Assembly (NCBI GenBank): GCA_020073365.1 | Contig: JAIQFL010000014.1 | Span: forward strand, 1-61,863 | Origin: Terriglobia bacterium | Lineage (GTDB): Bacteria; Acidobacteriota; Terriglobia; Bryobacterales; Bryobacteraceae | Reading direction: 5' to 3' | Length of the DNA: 61,863 nucleotides | Shown here: positions 51,412-60,672 of the stretch, in pieces | Position numbering within the stretch: the first letter of the stretch is position 1 | Layout: each line of letters begins with the position of its first letter | Program-made: the position numbers and the translations under genes | Notes under the pieces: generated by a model | The model's input: the letters and a program-made list of their open reading frames with translations, nothing else | Told to the model about the DNA's origin: nothing | Database searches by the model: none

Positions 51412-53538
51412 ATGAATGAACTCGTCTCGGTACGCCTCGAAGACCGCGTCGCGGTCGTCACCATTACCAACCCCCCAGTCAACGCGCTGAGTCCCGGTGT
51501 GCCGGAGGGCCTTCGTTCCTCGATCGCCGCTGCCGCCGCTAACCCCGCCGCACTCGCCATCGTGGTGATCGGCGCGGGACGCACCTTCATCGCGGGAGCC
51601 GACATCCGGGAATTCGGCAAAGTGGTCAGCGGGGAGAAGTTGCGGGGCAGCCTGCATCCACTGCTGCTCGAAATAGAGGACTGCGCCAAGCCCGTGATTA
51701 TGGCCATCCACGGAACCGCGTTCGGCGGCGGCCTGGAGGTGGCCATGGCCGGGCACTACCGCGTGATGGCCCCCAACGCGCTGGTCGGACAACCGGAAGT
51801 GAAGCTTGGGATCATTCCGGGCGCGGCGGGAACGCAGCGGTTGCCCCGCCTGGCGGGTGTGGCCAAAGCCGTCGAGATGTGCGCGTTTGGAGAGCCGGTC
51901 GGCGCCCGCGAGGCGCACGCTCTGGGAATCGTCGATGCCGTGATTGAGGGCGATCTCCTGGCCGGCGCCGTGGCTTTTGCGCGCGAAGCCGCGGGCAGGC
52001 CCCATCCCAAAACGCGGGAACGAATTGAGAAGCTGCGCGACGCCGATCCGGCGATCTTCGCGCGGGCGCGCCAGCAGGCGGCGAAGATCCGTCGCGGCCA
52101 AACGGCTCCCCTGGCTGCCATCGATGCGGTCGAGTCCGCTACCAGGCTTTCCTTCGACGAGGGGTGCGCGCGCGAGGCGGAGCTCTTCGATCAGTGTCTC
52201 TATTCGGCGCAGTCCAAGGCGCTGATCCATGCCTTCTTTGCCGAGCGCGGCGTTTCCAAAATTCCCGGCGTGCCCAGGGATGCCGCGGTCTACGAGATCC
52301 GGCGCGCGGCGGTGGTCGGCGCCGGCACCATGGGCGGCGGCATCACCATGAACTATGCCAATGCGGGCATCCCGGTGATCGTCAAGGAGACCAGCCAGGA
52401 AGCACTCGACCGCGGCATGGCGACCATCCACAAGAACTACGCCAACAGCGTCAAGAAGGGCAAATTGTCGCATGCCGCGGTGCATCAGCGGCTGTCGCTC
52501 ATCACGCCGCAGCTCACCTACGACGGTTTCGACCAGGCCGATATAATCGCCGAGGCAGTCTTCGAGGGGATGGCTCTGAAGAAGCAGGTGTTCGCCGAAA
52601 TCGACGCCGTCGCCAGGCCGGGATGCATCCTCGCGTCCAACACGTCGTACCTGGATATCGATGAAATCGCCTCTGCCACCAAGCGCCCGGAAGTGGTGTT
52701 GGGCCATCACTACTTCAGTCCCGCGAATGTCATGCGGCTGCTCGAAATCGTGCGCGGAAAAGCCACCAGCAAAGATGTGCTGGCCACCTCGATGGCCCTG
52801 GCCAAGAAGCTGAACAAGATCGGCGTGCTCGCCGGAAACGCGCGCGGGTTCATCGGGAACCGCATGCTGACGCCATATCTGCGCGAGGCCCAGTTCCTGG
52901 TTGAGGAGGGCGCTTCGGTTGAAGACGTCAACCAGGCGCTCTACGATTTCGGCATGGCCATGGGACCGCTGGCCATGAGCGACCTGGCCGGGTTGGACGT
53001 CGGCTGGCGCATCCGGAAGGAATTCAGACACCTCGAAAAGCCCGGCGTACGCGTGCCGCTGGTGGCCGACCGGCTGTGCGAAATGGGCCGTTTTGGCCAG
53101 AAGACGGGCCGCGGCTGGTCGCAGTATGACGAGAACCGGCAGCCCTCGCCCGATCCCGAAACTGCCGCTCTCATCGAGCAGGCTGCCCGTGAGGCCGGAA
53201 TCGAGCGGCGCAGCATCACCCGGGAAGAGATCGTCGATCGTTGCGTCTTGGCGCTGGTAAACGAAGGGGCGCGCGTGCTGGACGAAGGCATTGCGCTGCG
53301 TGCCGCGGACATCGACGTGGTCTACCTGAACGGGTACGGTTTTCCCGCCTGGCGCGGAGGTCCCATGTTCTACGCCGATACGGTAGGGCTCAAAACGGTG
53401 CTGGCCCGCATCGAGGAGTTTCGCCAACATCATAGCGACGATCTATGGTCGCCCGCCCCTCTGCTTCGGCGGCTTGCCGAAAGCGGCGCGAGGTTCACGG
53501 ATTTCGATCGGCAACGAGAAGTTGCGGCGGGGGTATAA
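51412..53538 (+). CDS. bifunctional enoyl-CoA hydratase/3-hydroxyacyl-CoA dehydrogenase
   Basis: A 708-residue FadB/FadJ-like enzyme for the second and third steps of beta-oxidation. The N-terminal crotonase half has GGGLEVAMAGHYRV (oxyanion hole) and GQPEVKLGIIPGAAGTQRLP (catalytic Glu). The Rossmann half starts VVGAGTMGGGITMNYANAG near residue 304 and has LGHHYFSPANVMRLLEIV (catalytic His) and FIGNRMLTPY; two C-terminal 3HCDH domains follow. The ATG at 51412 lies after a short GC-rich leader with a weak ribosome site. The acyl-CoA dehydrogenase gene follows after five bases; the three-gene set is a fatty-acid operon. Confidence 0.93.
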   Translation: MNELVSVRLEDRVAVVTITNPPVNALSPGVPEGLRSSIAAAAANPAALAIVVIGAGRTFIAGADIREFGKVVSGEKLRGSLHPLLLEIEDCAKPVIMAIHGTAFGGGLEVAMAGHYRVMAPNALVGQPEVKLGIIPGAAGTQRLPRLAGVAKAVEMCAFGEPVGAREAHALGIVDAVIEGDLLAGAVAFAREAAGRPHPKTRERIEKLRDADPAIFARARQQAAKIRRGQTAPLAAIDAVESATRLSFDEGCAREAELFDQCLYSAQSKALIHAFFAERGVSKIPGVPRDAAVYEIRRAAVVGAGTMGGGITMNYANAGIPVIVKETSQEALDRGMATIHKNYANSVKKGKLSHAAVHQRLSLITPQLTYDGFDQADIIAEAVFEGMALKKQVFAEIDAVARPGCILASNTSYLDIDEIASATKRPEVVLGHHYFSPANVMRLLEIVRGKATSKDVLATSMALAKKLNKIGVLAGNARGFIGNRMLTPYLREAQFLVEEGASVEDVNQALYDFGMAMGPLAMSDLAGLDVGWRIRKEFRHLEKPGVRVPLVADRLCEMGRFGQKTGRGWSQYDENRQPSPDPETAALIEQAAREAGIERRSITREEIVDRCVLALVNEGARVLDEGIALRAADIDVVYLNGYGFPAWRGGPMFYADTVGLKTVLARIEEFRQHHSDDLWSPAPLLRRLAESGARFTDFDRQREVAAGV

Positions 53539-53543
53539 GAATT

Positions 53544-55331
53544 ATGGCAACGGCAACAACCATGCTTCCCATCATCAGCGGCGGTGCGTTTCTGATCGAG
53601 GACCGCGCGCCGGAAGAGATCTTCACCGCGGAGGACCTCAGCCAGGAACACCTCGCGATTGCCCGCACGGTGGATGAGTTCTGGGCTGCGGAGGTGGAAC
53701 CCCACCGCGAGGCCATCCAGCACCACGAGCCCGGCGTCGCGCGCAGTATCGTCCGCAAAGCGGCGGACCTGGGGCTGACGGCCATCATGATTCCCGAAAG
53801 ATTCGGCGGCATGGAACTCGACATCACCGCCATGATGGTGGCGGCCGAGCATTTTGCCGGCGATGCTTCCTGGTCTGGCTGGCATTCCGCTCACGTGGGG
53901 ATCGGCACCCTGCCGCTGCTATTTTTCGGTAACGAGCAGCAAAAACGCAAGTATCTACCCAAACTCGCCAATCTAGAGATGCTGGCTGCCTATGCCCTCA
54001 CCGAGCCGCATGCCGGTTCGGATGCGCTGGCCGCGCGCACCCGCGCGGATCTTTCGCCGGACGGCACGCACTACATCCTGAATGGCCAGAAGATGTGGAT
54101 CACCAACGGCGGCGCGGCCGATCTGTTCACCGTCTTCGCCAAGGTGGGTGGCGAGAAGTTCACCGCCTTCCTGGTGGAGCGCAGCTTCGGTGTGAAGAGC
54201 GGCGCCGAAGAGCAAAAAATGGGGATCAAGGGCAATTCCACTACGGCCCTGTATTTCGACAACGTCCCGGTGCCGGTGGAGAATGTGCTCGGCGAGATTG
54301 GGCGCGGGCACATCATCGCTTTCAATATTCTGAATCTCGGGCGTCTGAAGCTGGGACCGGGCACTCTGGGCGGCGCGAAAAAGGTGCTTGCCACGTGCCT
54401 CAAATACGCCAAGGACCGGAAGGCCTTCGGCTCGCCCATCGCAGAATTTGGGGCCATCCAGCACAAGCTCGCCGAAATGGCCATCCGCATCTATGCCGCC
54501 GAATCCATGATCTGGCGGTCGGTGGGCCTGGTGGAAAGCCGTCTGCGCGGCTTTTCGTGGGACCACCCCACAGCCTCACAGACCATGCTCAAAGCCGTGG
54601 AAGAGTTTGCCACCGAGTGTTCCATGGTCAAAGTCTACTGCTCCGAAATGTTGGACTACGTGGTGGACGAGGGTGTTCAGATCCACGGCGGTTATGGGTT
54701 CCATCAGGACTATGCCGTCGAGCGCGCGTATCGGGATTCGCGCATCAATCGGATTTTCGAGGGGACCAACGAGATCAACCGCCTGCTCATACCGGGAATG
54801 CTGCTGAAGCGCGACGCGCGCGGGCAGCTTGCGCTGCTTTCGGCTGGAGACTCGGTGCTCCAGGAGGCAACGGACGACTACGACGCCGACGAGGAGAGCC
54901 AGGCGAGAGACGACGAAAACCGATCGTCTGTCCCACTGGACCGGCTGGTAGGCAACGCCAAGAGGATCGCGCTCCTCAGCCTTGCCGCGGCGCATCGGAA
55001 GTATCCCAGCAACCTGGACAAGCAGCAGGAGATCCTGATTCACATTGCGGATATGATGATTGAAGCGTATGCCATGGAGTCCGCCTTGCTTCGTTCCCGC
55101 AAGCTGGCGGGGCAAGCGAAGCAGACCGGCGCAGGCGACCTTGCGGCAGTACTGCTGCGCGACGCCATGGGGCGTATCGAGATTGCCGCGCGCAACGTGC
55201 TGGCGGCCGCGCCGAGCCCGGGGGCGTTCGAGCTCTTGCGCCGGATGGCGTCCTATGAGCCGGCCGACGCGATCGAGCTGCGCCGGGGCATCGCAAGGCG
55301 GCTGTTGCAGGCAGAACGGTACATCGTTTGA
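53544..55331 (+). CDS. long acyl-CoA dehydrogenase with C-terminal extension
   Basis: A 595-residue enzyme of the VLCAD/ACAD9-type length. The catalytic part (residues ~30-430) has ALTEPHAGSDALAART, KMWITNGGAADLFTVFAK, and [30 protein letters not shown] carries the Glu of the active site. The C-terminal ~150 residues are a helical extension typical of very-long-chain enzymes. The segment RDDENRSSVPLDRL near residue 460 comes from an inserted palindromic repeat (54906-54936) and has a close copy in DnaX. It is part of the operon with the FadB-like gene and the ligase. Confidence 0.92.
   Translation: MATATTMLPIISGGAFLIEDRAPEEIFTAEDLSQEHLAIARTVDEFWAAEVEPHREAIQHHEPGVARSIVRKAADLGLTAIMIPERFGGMELDITAMMVAAEHFAGDASWSGWHSAHVGIGTLPLLFFGNEQQKRKYLPKLANLEMLAAYALTEPHAGSDALAARTRADLSPDGTHYILNGQKMWITNGGAADLFTVFAKVGGEKFTAFLVERSFGVKSGAEEQKMGIKGNSTTALYFDNVPVPVENVLGEIGRGHIIAFNILNLGRLKLGPGTLGGAKKVLATCLKYAKDRKAFGSPIAEFGAIQHKLAEMAIRIYAAESMIWRSVGLVESRLRGFSWDHPTASQTMLKAVEEFATECSMVKVYCSEMLDYVVDEGVQIHGGYGFHQDYAVERAYRDSRINRIFEGTNEINRLLIPGMLLKRDARGQLALLSAGDSVLQEATDDYDADEESQARDDENRSSVPLDRLVGNAKRIALLSLAAAHRKYPSNLDKQQEILIHIADMMIEAYAMESALLRSRKLAGQAKQTGAGDLAAVLLRDAMGRIEIAARNVLAAAPSPGAFELLRRMASYEPADAIELRRGIARRLLQAERYIV
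54906..54936. repeat. palindromic repeat within the acyl-CoA dehydrogenase gene
   Basis: GAGAGACGACGAAAACC followed by GATCGTCTGTCCCAC, the reverse of the 6049/34291 element. It is in frame between two domains and encodes ENRSSVPL. Confidence 0.8.
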
Positions 55332-55341
55332 GGAGACAACC

Positions 55342-56934
55342 ATGAAGTTGCCGCTGACCCCCATTCGCTGCCTCTACCGCGGTGTGGATCTCTATGGACA
55401 CAAGGTAGGAGTCGTGTCCGGCCCGTGCCGGTATACCTATGCGCAGTTCGGCGAACGCTCGGAGCGTCTCGCGGCGGGCCTTCTCGCCGAAGGTATCCAA
55501 CGCGGCGACCGCGTGGCCTTTCTGAGCTTTAACAACAACCAGCTCCTGGAAGGTTACTACGCCGCGCCGCTGATCCGCGCCATCGTGATGCCCCTCAACG
55601 TGCGCCTTCAGGCAGCGGAGCTGATTGCCATCCTCAATCATGCGGAAGCACGCATGTTGGCATTCGAAAGCGATTTCGCGCCTCAGGTGGAACATCTCCG
55701 GGCGGCCTGTCCCAGCATCCAGCGCTGGGTGTCGATAGACGGCCCGGTCCCCCAGGCGGATCTCACTTTTGACGAACTGCTCTCTCGCGGGCGTATCGAG
55801 CGCCCGGACTTCACCACCTTCGATGAGGACGAGATTGCCGAGCTCTTCTACACCAGCGGCAGCACCGGCGCCCCGAAAGGCGTGATGCTCTCGCACCGCA
55901 CCTTGTATCTCCACGCGCTTACGGTCGGGGGATGTTTCAACCACGACGATAACGGCGTCGAGCTGCACACCATTCCGCTGTTCCACGCCAACGGCTGGGG
56001 CCGGCCGCAGACCGCCGTAATGAACGGTCTCAAGCAGGTGATGGTCCGCCGCTTCGATCCGGCTCAGGTCCTGCGCATCATTCAGGAAGAGGCCGCCACC
56101 GCGATGTCCCTGGTGCCGACCATGGCCAATTCGCTGTTGAATTGCCCGGAGCTCGGCAAGTTCGATACCTCCAGCCTGCAGGAGATCCACATCGGCGGGG
56201 CCGCGGCGGCGCCGGAGCTCATCCGGCAGATGGAGACCGCGTTTCACTGCAAGGTGATGGCCGGCTATGGTCTTACCGAGACCTGCCCGGTGGCCACCTC
56301 CGCACGGACCAAAGGAACCGTTCGCTATGCCGATGAAGAAGATCGCATCCGCCACATGGCGATGGCAGGCTGGCCTCTGCCGGGCTGTGAAATACGGGTG
56401 GTCGACCTGCAGGTGCGGGATGTGCCCAAAGACATGCAGTCCATTGGCGAAGTGGTGATCCGCGGCGACAACGTCATGGACGGCTATTTCAAGGAACCTG
56501 AGGCGACTAAGGCGGTGATGAGCGGCGCCTGGCTGCATACCGGCGACATGGCGGTGTGGGATGACGAGAGCTACATACACATTGTGGACCGCAAGAAGGA
56601 CATCATCATCAGCGGCGGTGAAAACATCTCATCCATCGAGGTGGAGAAGGCGATTTGCGCCCATCCGGCGGTGTTTGAATGCGCCGTGATCGCAGCGCCG
56701 GATCCGAAATGGGGAGAGGTGCCGGCCGCGGTGGTGGTGCTCAAGCCCGGACGGCAACTCGACCGGGAGCAGCTTCTGGCGTTTCTCGGTGAGCGCATCG
56801 CCGGATTCAAGGTGCCGCGCATCGTGGAATTCGCCGCGGAGCCTTTGCCGAAGACCGGCACGGGGAAGATCCTGAAACGCCAATTGCGCGAGACCTATTG
56901 GACCGGGAAGCAGGTGAGAGTGGGTCAGGCTTGA
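55342..56934 (+). CDS. acyl-CoA ligase (AMP-forming)
   Basis: A 530-residue adenylating enzyme that activates a fatty acid to acyl-CoA. The motifs are LFYTSGSTGAPKGVMLSHRT (P-loop), PLFHANGWGRPQTA, VMAGYGLTETCP, WLHTGDMAVWDD, DRKKDIIISGGENISSIEV, and PKTGTGKILKR with the catalytic Lys. PLFHANGW is typical of medium/long-chain ligases. The ATG at 55342 has GAGGAG upstream. It overlaps the TetR gene by 10 bp tail to tail. It is the last gene of the beta-oxidation operon. Confidence 0.93.
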   Translation: MKLPLTPIRCLYRGVDLYGHKVGVVSGPCRYTYAQFGERSERLAAGLLAEGIQRGDRVAFLSFNNNQLLEGYYAAPLIRAIVMPLNVRLQAAELIAILNHAEARMLAFESDFAPQVEHLRAACPSIQRWVSIDGPVPQADLTFDELLSRGRIERPDFTTFDEDEIAELFYTSGSTGAPKGVMLSHRTLYLHALTVGGCFNHDDNGVELHTIPLFHANGWGRPQTAVMNGLKQVMVRRFDPAQVLRIIQEEAATAMSLVPTMANSLLNCPELGKFDTSSLQEIHIGGAAAAPELIRQMETAFHCKVMAGYGLTETCPVATSARTKGTVRYADEEDRIRHMAMAGWPLPGCEIRVVDLQVRDVPKDMQSIGEVVIRGDNVMDGYFKEPEATKAVMSGAWLHTGDMAVWDDESYIHIVDRKKDIIISGGENISSIEVEKAICAHPAVFECAVIAAPDPKWGEVPAAVVVLKPGRQLDREQLLAFLGERIAGFKVPRIVEFAAEPLPKTGTGKILKRQLRETYWTGKQVRVGQA

Positions 56935-57542
56935 GCCTCCATCTTTAGCACCCCGTTCATGGCAATTTCCAGGTAATCATTGAGGGCTTCCTGCGGGGTA
57001 ATCTTGCCGTCCCGGCGATACCAGCGAGAAATCCAGAGGATCATTCCGAGCAGGCTGAAGGCCGCGATGGTAGGATTGACGTTCCGCAGTTTTCCCTCTT
57101 CCGCGAGCTGCTCGAGCGTGCGCCGGATGAAGTCGAGGTAGGCGCGCTTCCGGGACGCGATGGTCTTGCGGTGCGCCGGGGTAAGCGCCGTCATTTCATC
57201 CAGAACGATGGTGATTGCGCCCACACCCTCGATCACGCTCCTGGTATGCCGGTCCACGATGGTCCGCAACCGTTCTTCGGCGTCCGCAACCTCTTGTGCC
57301 GGGACGATGATGTTCTGTTCCACGTTGTCCATCGCATACATCATGATTTCGAAGAGCAGTTCTTCTTTGCCGCGAATGTAGTGATAGATTCCGGCTTTGG
57401 TCAGTCCCGCCGCATCGGCGATATCGTTCATCGATGTCGCCTCATACCCCTTGTGGCACATGATCTCCGCTGCCACGCGATAGATGTGGCTGGCCCGTTT
57501 CCCTTTGCCCGAAGCCGGTATCGGCTCTTTGAGTTTGATCAT
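56925..57542 (-). CDS. TetR-family transcriptional regulator
   Basis: A 205-residue repressor. The helix-turn-helix occupies residues ~17-64 (IYRVAAEIMCHKGYEATSMN, DIADAAGLTKAGIYHYIRGK). The ligand-binding half is alpha-helical with EMTALTPAHRKTIASRKRAY and a tail resembling FadR/PsrA-type acyl-CoA sensors. It lies convergent to the fatty-acid operon, which makes that operon a probable target, though a divergent promoter is not involved. The start is ATG at 57542; a TTG at 57551 is less likely. Confidence 0.88.
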   Translation of the reverse strand: MIKLKEPIPASGKGKRASHIYRVAAEIMCHKGYEATSMNDIADAAGLTKAGIYHYIRGKEELLFEIMMYAMDNVEQNIIVPAQEVADAEERLRTIVDRHTRSVIEGVGAITIVLDEMTALTPAHRKTIASRKRAYLDFIRRTLEQLAEEGKLRNVNPTIAAFSLLGMILWISRWYRRDGKITPQEALNDYLEIAMNGVLKMEAQA

Positions 57543-57880
57543 TCTCTGCAAACGAACACCCCGACCCGTGAGGGCGCGGCAACGCCTGTAACAGGCACAG
57601 CCCTCGACCGACGGTACGACGGCAAAGCCTTAGCTGTCAACCATGGAGCGGGCATTCAGCCCAGTGGCGTTTACTTTTGCCGCAGCGAGGATGGGCCGCG
57701 AAGATGGTGGGGTGGACCTCGTTTTGTTGGACGTCCACCGGGTCGGGGGGACCCGCGCGGACCAGGGCGTATTTCTTTCGGGGCGAGGCCATATCGTACC
57801 TGTTCCAGCCCCCGCAAGATCCTTTTGCGGGAACCAGCGGGCCGCACCCTGATAAAATAACCGGCAACCGCACACGCGTT
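57543..57880 (+). promoter_or_regulatory. leader region of the methylase-ATPase-HNH operon with hairpins
   Basis: 338 bp without a convincing gene. On the plus strand there are two hairpins: GGTGGAC/GTCCACC (57711-57739, loop 15) and CCCGCAA/TTGCGGG (57811-57831, loop 7). A possible -10 box, TAAAAT, is at 57853-57858. The leader may hold a regulator site or an RNA element. A 69-codon frame at 57643-57852 is not supported. Confidence 0.4.
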
Positions 57881-58789
57881 ATGGCAGAAACCAGGAGCTT
57901 ACAACCGCAGCAGTCCGCCTCGGAACGAAGGCACCATTCCGGATCGACTGGTCTTCCCACCGGTCTTCACGAGTGGCGGGGACATACGCGAGATGGAATT
58001 CCGTGGGAGGTCCATAAAGGGGATGCCGAAAACGTGCTTAACAGCTTCCTACCAAACAGCTTCAACTGCGTGGTTACATCGCCACCCTACTACTGGCAGC
58101 GGGATTATAGAGTGGTGGGCCAGATCGGCCAGGAGAAAACAATCGATGGTTTCGTCAAGACAGTTGCCGGCATAATGGACCAAGTGCGTCGAGTTCTGAC
58201 TGCGGACGGACTGCTCTTCTTGAATCTGGGTGATACATATTACTCTGCCAAAGGTCAGCCTAAGGGGACAGACAAGAAGAGTGCTGCCCGACGGTTCGGC
58301 TTGCGCGCGGTTGATGCAAGCGGCCTAGGAGTTCCGCGAAAAACCGTCATAGGCATCCCCTGGAGAGTTGCCCTGGAAATGATCGCGCGCGGGTGGATAC
58401 TTCGGTCGCCCATTGTCTGGACGCGAACAGGGTCGCTTCCAGAGCCGACGGCCAAAGACCGGCCGTGGCGCACGTATGAAATGATTTTTATGTTCAGCAA
58501 ATCACCACGCTATTACTTTTCGCGCGGCGCCCTCAGTAGTGAGGAGGACATCTGGACGATTTCCGCGCGCCGACGATCCAATGGAGGACTGCATTCCGCA
58601 GCGTTCCCGGAACAACTCGTGCAAAGATGCCTCGATGTTGGCTGTCCGAAGGCTGGGCGAGTCCTGGACCCGTTTGCCGGGGCCGGGACCACTCTGCGAG
58701 TTGCACTAAAATCTGGAAGGAGCTCAGTCGGCATAGATTTAAGCGAGCAATTCTGCGATTTTATGGTGACCGAGCTGCGTCGGCTATGA
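57881..58789 (+). CDS. DNA methyltransferase, beta-class arrangement (N4-cytosine or N6-adenine)
   Basis: A 302-residue S-adenosylmethionine-dependent methylase. The catalytic motif TSPPYYWQRDY is at residues 66-76, followed by LLFLNLGDTYYS. The SAM-binding motif DPFAGAGTTLRVAL is near the C-terminus (residues ~263-276). Catalytic motif first and FxGxG last is the beta-class order; TSPPY is most common in N4-cytosine enzymes, but N6-adenine ones share it. It is the first gene of a coupled operon (ATGA, 58786-58789). The likely role is to modify host DNA. There is no good ribosome site before the ATG. Confidence 0.9.
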   Translation: MAETRSLQPQQSASERRHHSGSTGLPTGLHEWRGHTRDGIPWEVHKGDAENVLNSFLPNSFNCVVTSPPYYWQRDYRVVGQIGQEKTIDGFVKTVAGIMDQVRRVLTADGLLFLNLGDTYYSAKGQPKGTDKKSAARRFGLRAVDASGLGVPRKTVIGIPWRVALEMIARGWILRSPIVWTRTGSLPEPTAKDRPWRTYEMIFMFSKSPRYYFSRGALSSEEDIWTISARRRSNGGLHSAAFPEQLVQRCLDVGCPKAGRVLDPFAGAGTTLRVALKSGRSSVGIDLSEQFCDFMVTELRRL

Positions 58790-60672
58790 CGATGTTCCTA
58801 AGTGTCGAACAGATCCGGAATTCACTGCCATCCCTGGCGCACCTTCACCCGTTTTTTGGCATGGCATTCCTGGCCTTTAAGGAGGCAGAACTTCCAGTGG
58901 GAAGAGTGCGCACCATCGTGTTTTCGCAAGCGGTTCAAAGAATCCTAGAACGGCACTACAAGCCAACTGCAGCGCACGCAGGCTTCTACAATCCATTCCA
59001 AACTTCGGACCAATCGAACAGGTGGACGGCGTCTCGCTACGGCAGTACGTCCTTGCAGAGAATAACCACCGACACATTTGGAGATGCACTGATCCACAAG
59101 AAGGCGGAATCCTCCTGGGGCTGGAGGCAGGACTACGTTGAGCGTTTGCAGCAGCACCTTGGCGAGCGTCGGATACCTGCGTTCCACCTTGCTGTATGGC
59201 TTTTTCGCGGCTTGGAGTGGCCCAGCGAGGTGTCTCCGCAGGACGTCGTCTTGAGGCTGATATTGGAATATAGGCTAACCAAAAAGGAACGCCGAGCGCT
59301 GTTCAATGAACGGGTTCCACCACTGGCAGAACCCTGGATCTCAGAAAAGCCTGTCTCCGAGGCTGATCTGCTTTCGCTGATCGGCCCGCCGGCAGGAGCG
59401 GCCTTGCGATCGCTCGAGATTCGCGACGTCGGCCCCACGAAAGCGTTGAAGTACGAGCCGGCCGAACGCCTTAACATCATTACTGGAAATAACAGCTTGG
59501 GCAAGACGTTTCTCTTGGAATGTCTTTGGTGGGCGCTCACCGGGGAGTGGATCGAGTACCCTGCGATGCCGCGTAGGGATAACCCGAAGCGCGGACCCAA
59601 GATTCTGTTTACATTAACTTCCCTTACTGGCCGTGTGCAAAATTACTCCGCATCCTACAACTGGGACCGCCAAGTTTGGACGACTTCTCCGGGCGGTTCG
59701 CGATTGCCCGGTTTAGTGATATATGCGAGGTTCGATGGATCGTTTGCTATCTGGGATCCCGCAAGATCCCAACTGATGGAGCCCGAGAGAACGGCAAAAA
59801 CACCGGGCCGGATCTTTCTAACTCGCGAGCAAGTTTGGAATGGAACTCAGGCTGATACCGCGGAGGGAAGGGAAAGGTGGGTTTGCAATGGCTTGTTAAG
59901 AGACTGGCTAATATGGCAGACTGGTGGTGAACGATACAAGCAGCAGTACTCAGCCTTCATCTCCAGCCTAACTGAGCTCTCTCCCTCAACCGAGGAGTTG
60001 CGGCCGGGAGAGCCCATCCGCATATCTCTCGAATCGCGGGAGATTCCGACGCTTCTAATGTCATACGGAGAAGTTCCAATCCTGCACGCGTCGGCGGCGG
60101 TCCAGAGGATTGTTGCACTCGCATATACGCTTGTGTGGGCTTGGCATGAACACCTTGTGACCAGTTCGATTGCCCGTAGGGAGCCGCAGCGGTACTTAGT
60201 GCTTATTGTTGACGAGGTAGAAGCACATCTTCACCCCCTTTGGCAACGAGTGATCGTCCCAGCCATTATGCAGGTCGCTTCCAACCTGGCTACGGCCGTT
60301 AAACCACAACTCCATGTAGCAACTCACTCGCCGCTTGTGATGGCCTCTGCGGAGACAGTCTTCGATGAGAGCCGAGATGGTTTGCACCACCTGAAGCTAA
60401 TCGAAGGCAACGTGGCACTCGAGGAATTGCCCTTCGTTAAGCGGGGACGGGCCGATCTCTGGCTTGTATCGGACGCATTTGGTCTAGGCCAGGCGCGTTC
60501 GCTACCAGCGGAGCAGGCCATTGAAGAAGCAAAGAGACTCCAATTGGCACCAGATGCCTCGCCAGACAGAGTCCGTGAAGTACACACTCGGCTGGTAAAG
60601 TTTCTGGCTCCCGATGATGAATACTGGCCCCGATGGCTGTACTTCGCCCAGCAGCGGGGTGTCGCAAGATGA
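58786..60672 (+). CDS. ABC/AAA-type ATPase with unrecognised N-terminal domain (PtuA-like)
   Basis: A 628-residue protein. Residues 1-~205 are an unrecognised alpha/beta region with aromatic motifs (HAGFYNPFQTSDQSNRW, SWGWRQDYVERL, VWLFRGLEWP). Residues ~208-545 are an SMC/OLD-like ATPase: Walker A GNNSLGKT (234-241), a signature-like HASAAVQRIVALAY (434-447), Walker B VLIVDEVEAHLHP (472-484), and H-loop VATHSPLVMAS (511-521). This arrangement is typical of defence ATPases such as PtuA of Septu. The tail (~550-628) is helical. It overlaps the methylase and HNH genes by four bases each. Base composition looks more AT-rich than the fatty-acid operon. Confidence 0.85.
   Translation: MTMFLSVEQIRNSLPSLAHLHPFFGMAFLAFKEAELPVGRVRTIVFSQAVQRILERHYKPTAAHAGFYNPFQTSDQSNRWTASRYGSTSLQRITTDTFGDALIHKKAESSWGWRQDYVERLQQHLGERRIPAFHLAVWLFRGLEWPSEVSPQDVVLRLILEYRLTKKERRALFNERVPPLAEPWISEKPVSEADLLSLIGPPAGAALRSLEIRDVGPTKALKYEPAERLNIITGNNSLGKTFLLECLWWALTGEWIEYPAMPRRDNPKRGPKILFTLTSLTGRVQNYSASYNWDRQVWTTSPGGSRLPGLVIYARFDGSFAIWDPARSQLMEPERTAKTPGRIFLTREQVWNGTQADTAEGRERWVCNGLLRDWLIWQTGGERYKQQYSAFISSLTELSPSTEELRPGEPIRISLESREIPTLLMSYGEVPILHASAAVQRIVALAYTLVWAWHEHLVTSSIARREPQRYLVLIVDEVEAHLHPLWQRVIVPAIMQVASNLATAVKPQLHVATHSPLVMASAETVFDESRDGLHHLKLIEGNVALEELPFVKRGRADLWLVSDAFGLGQARSLPAEQAIEEAKRLQLAPDASPDRVREVHTRLVKFLAPDDEYWPRWLYFAQQRGVAR

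Noticed and set aside
57643..57852. 69-codon frame before the methylase gene
   Set aside because: No ribosome site, crosses both hairpins, no family resemblance; it could be a leader peptide but nothing supports translation.
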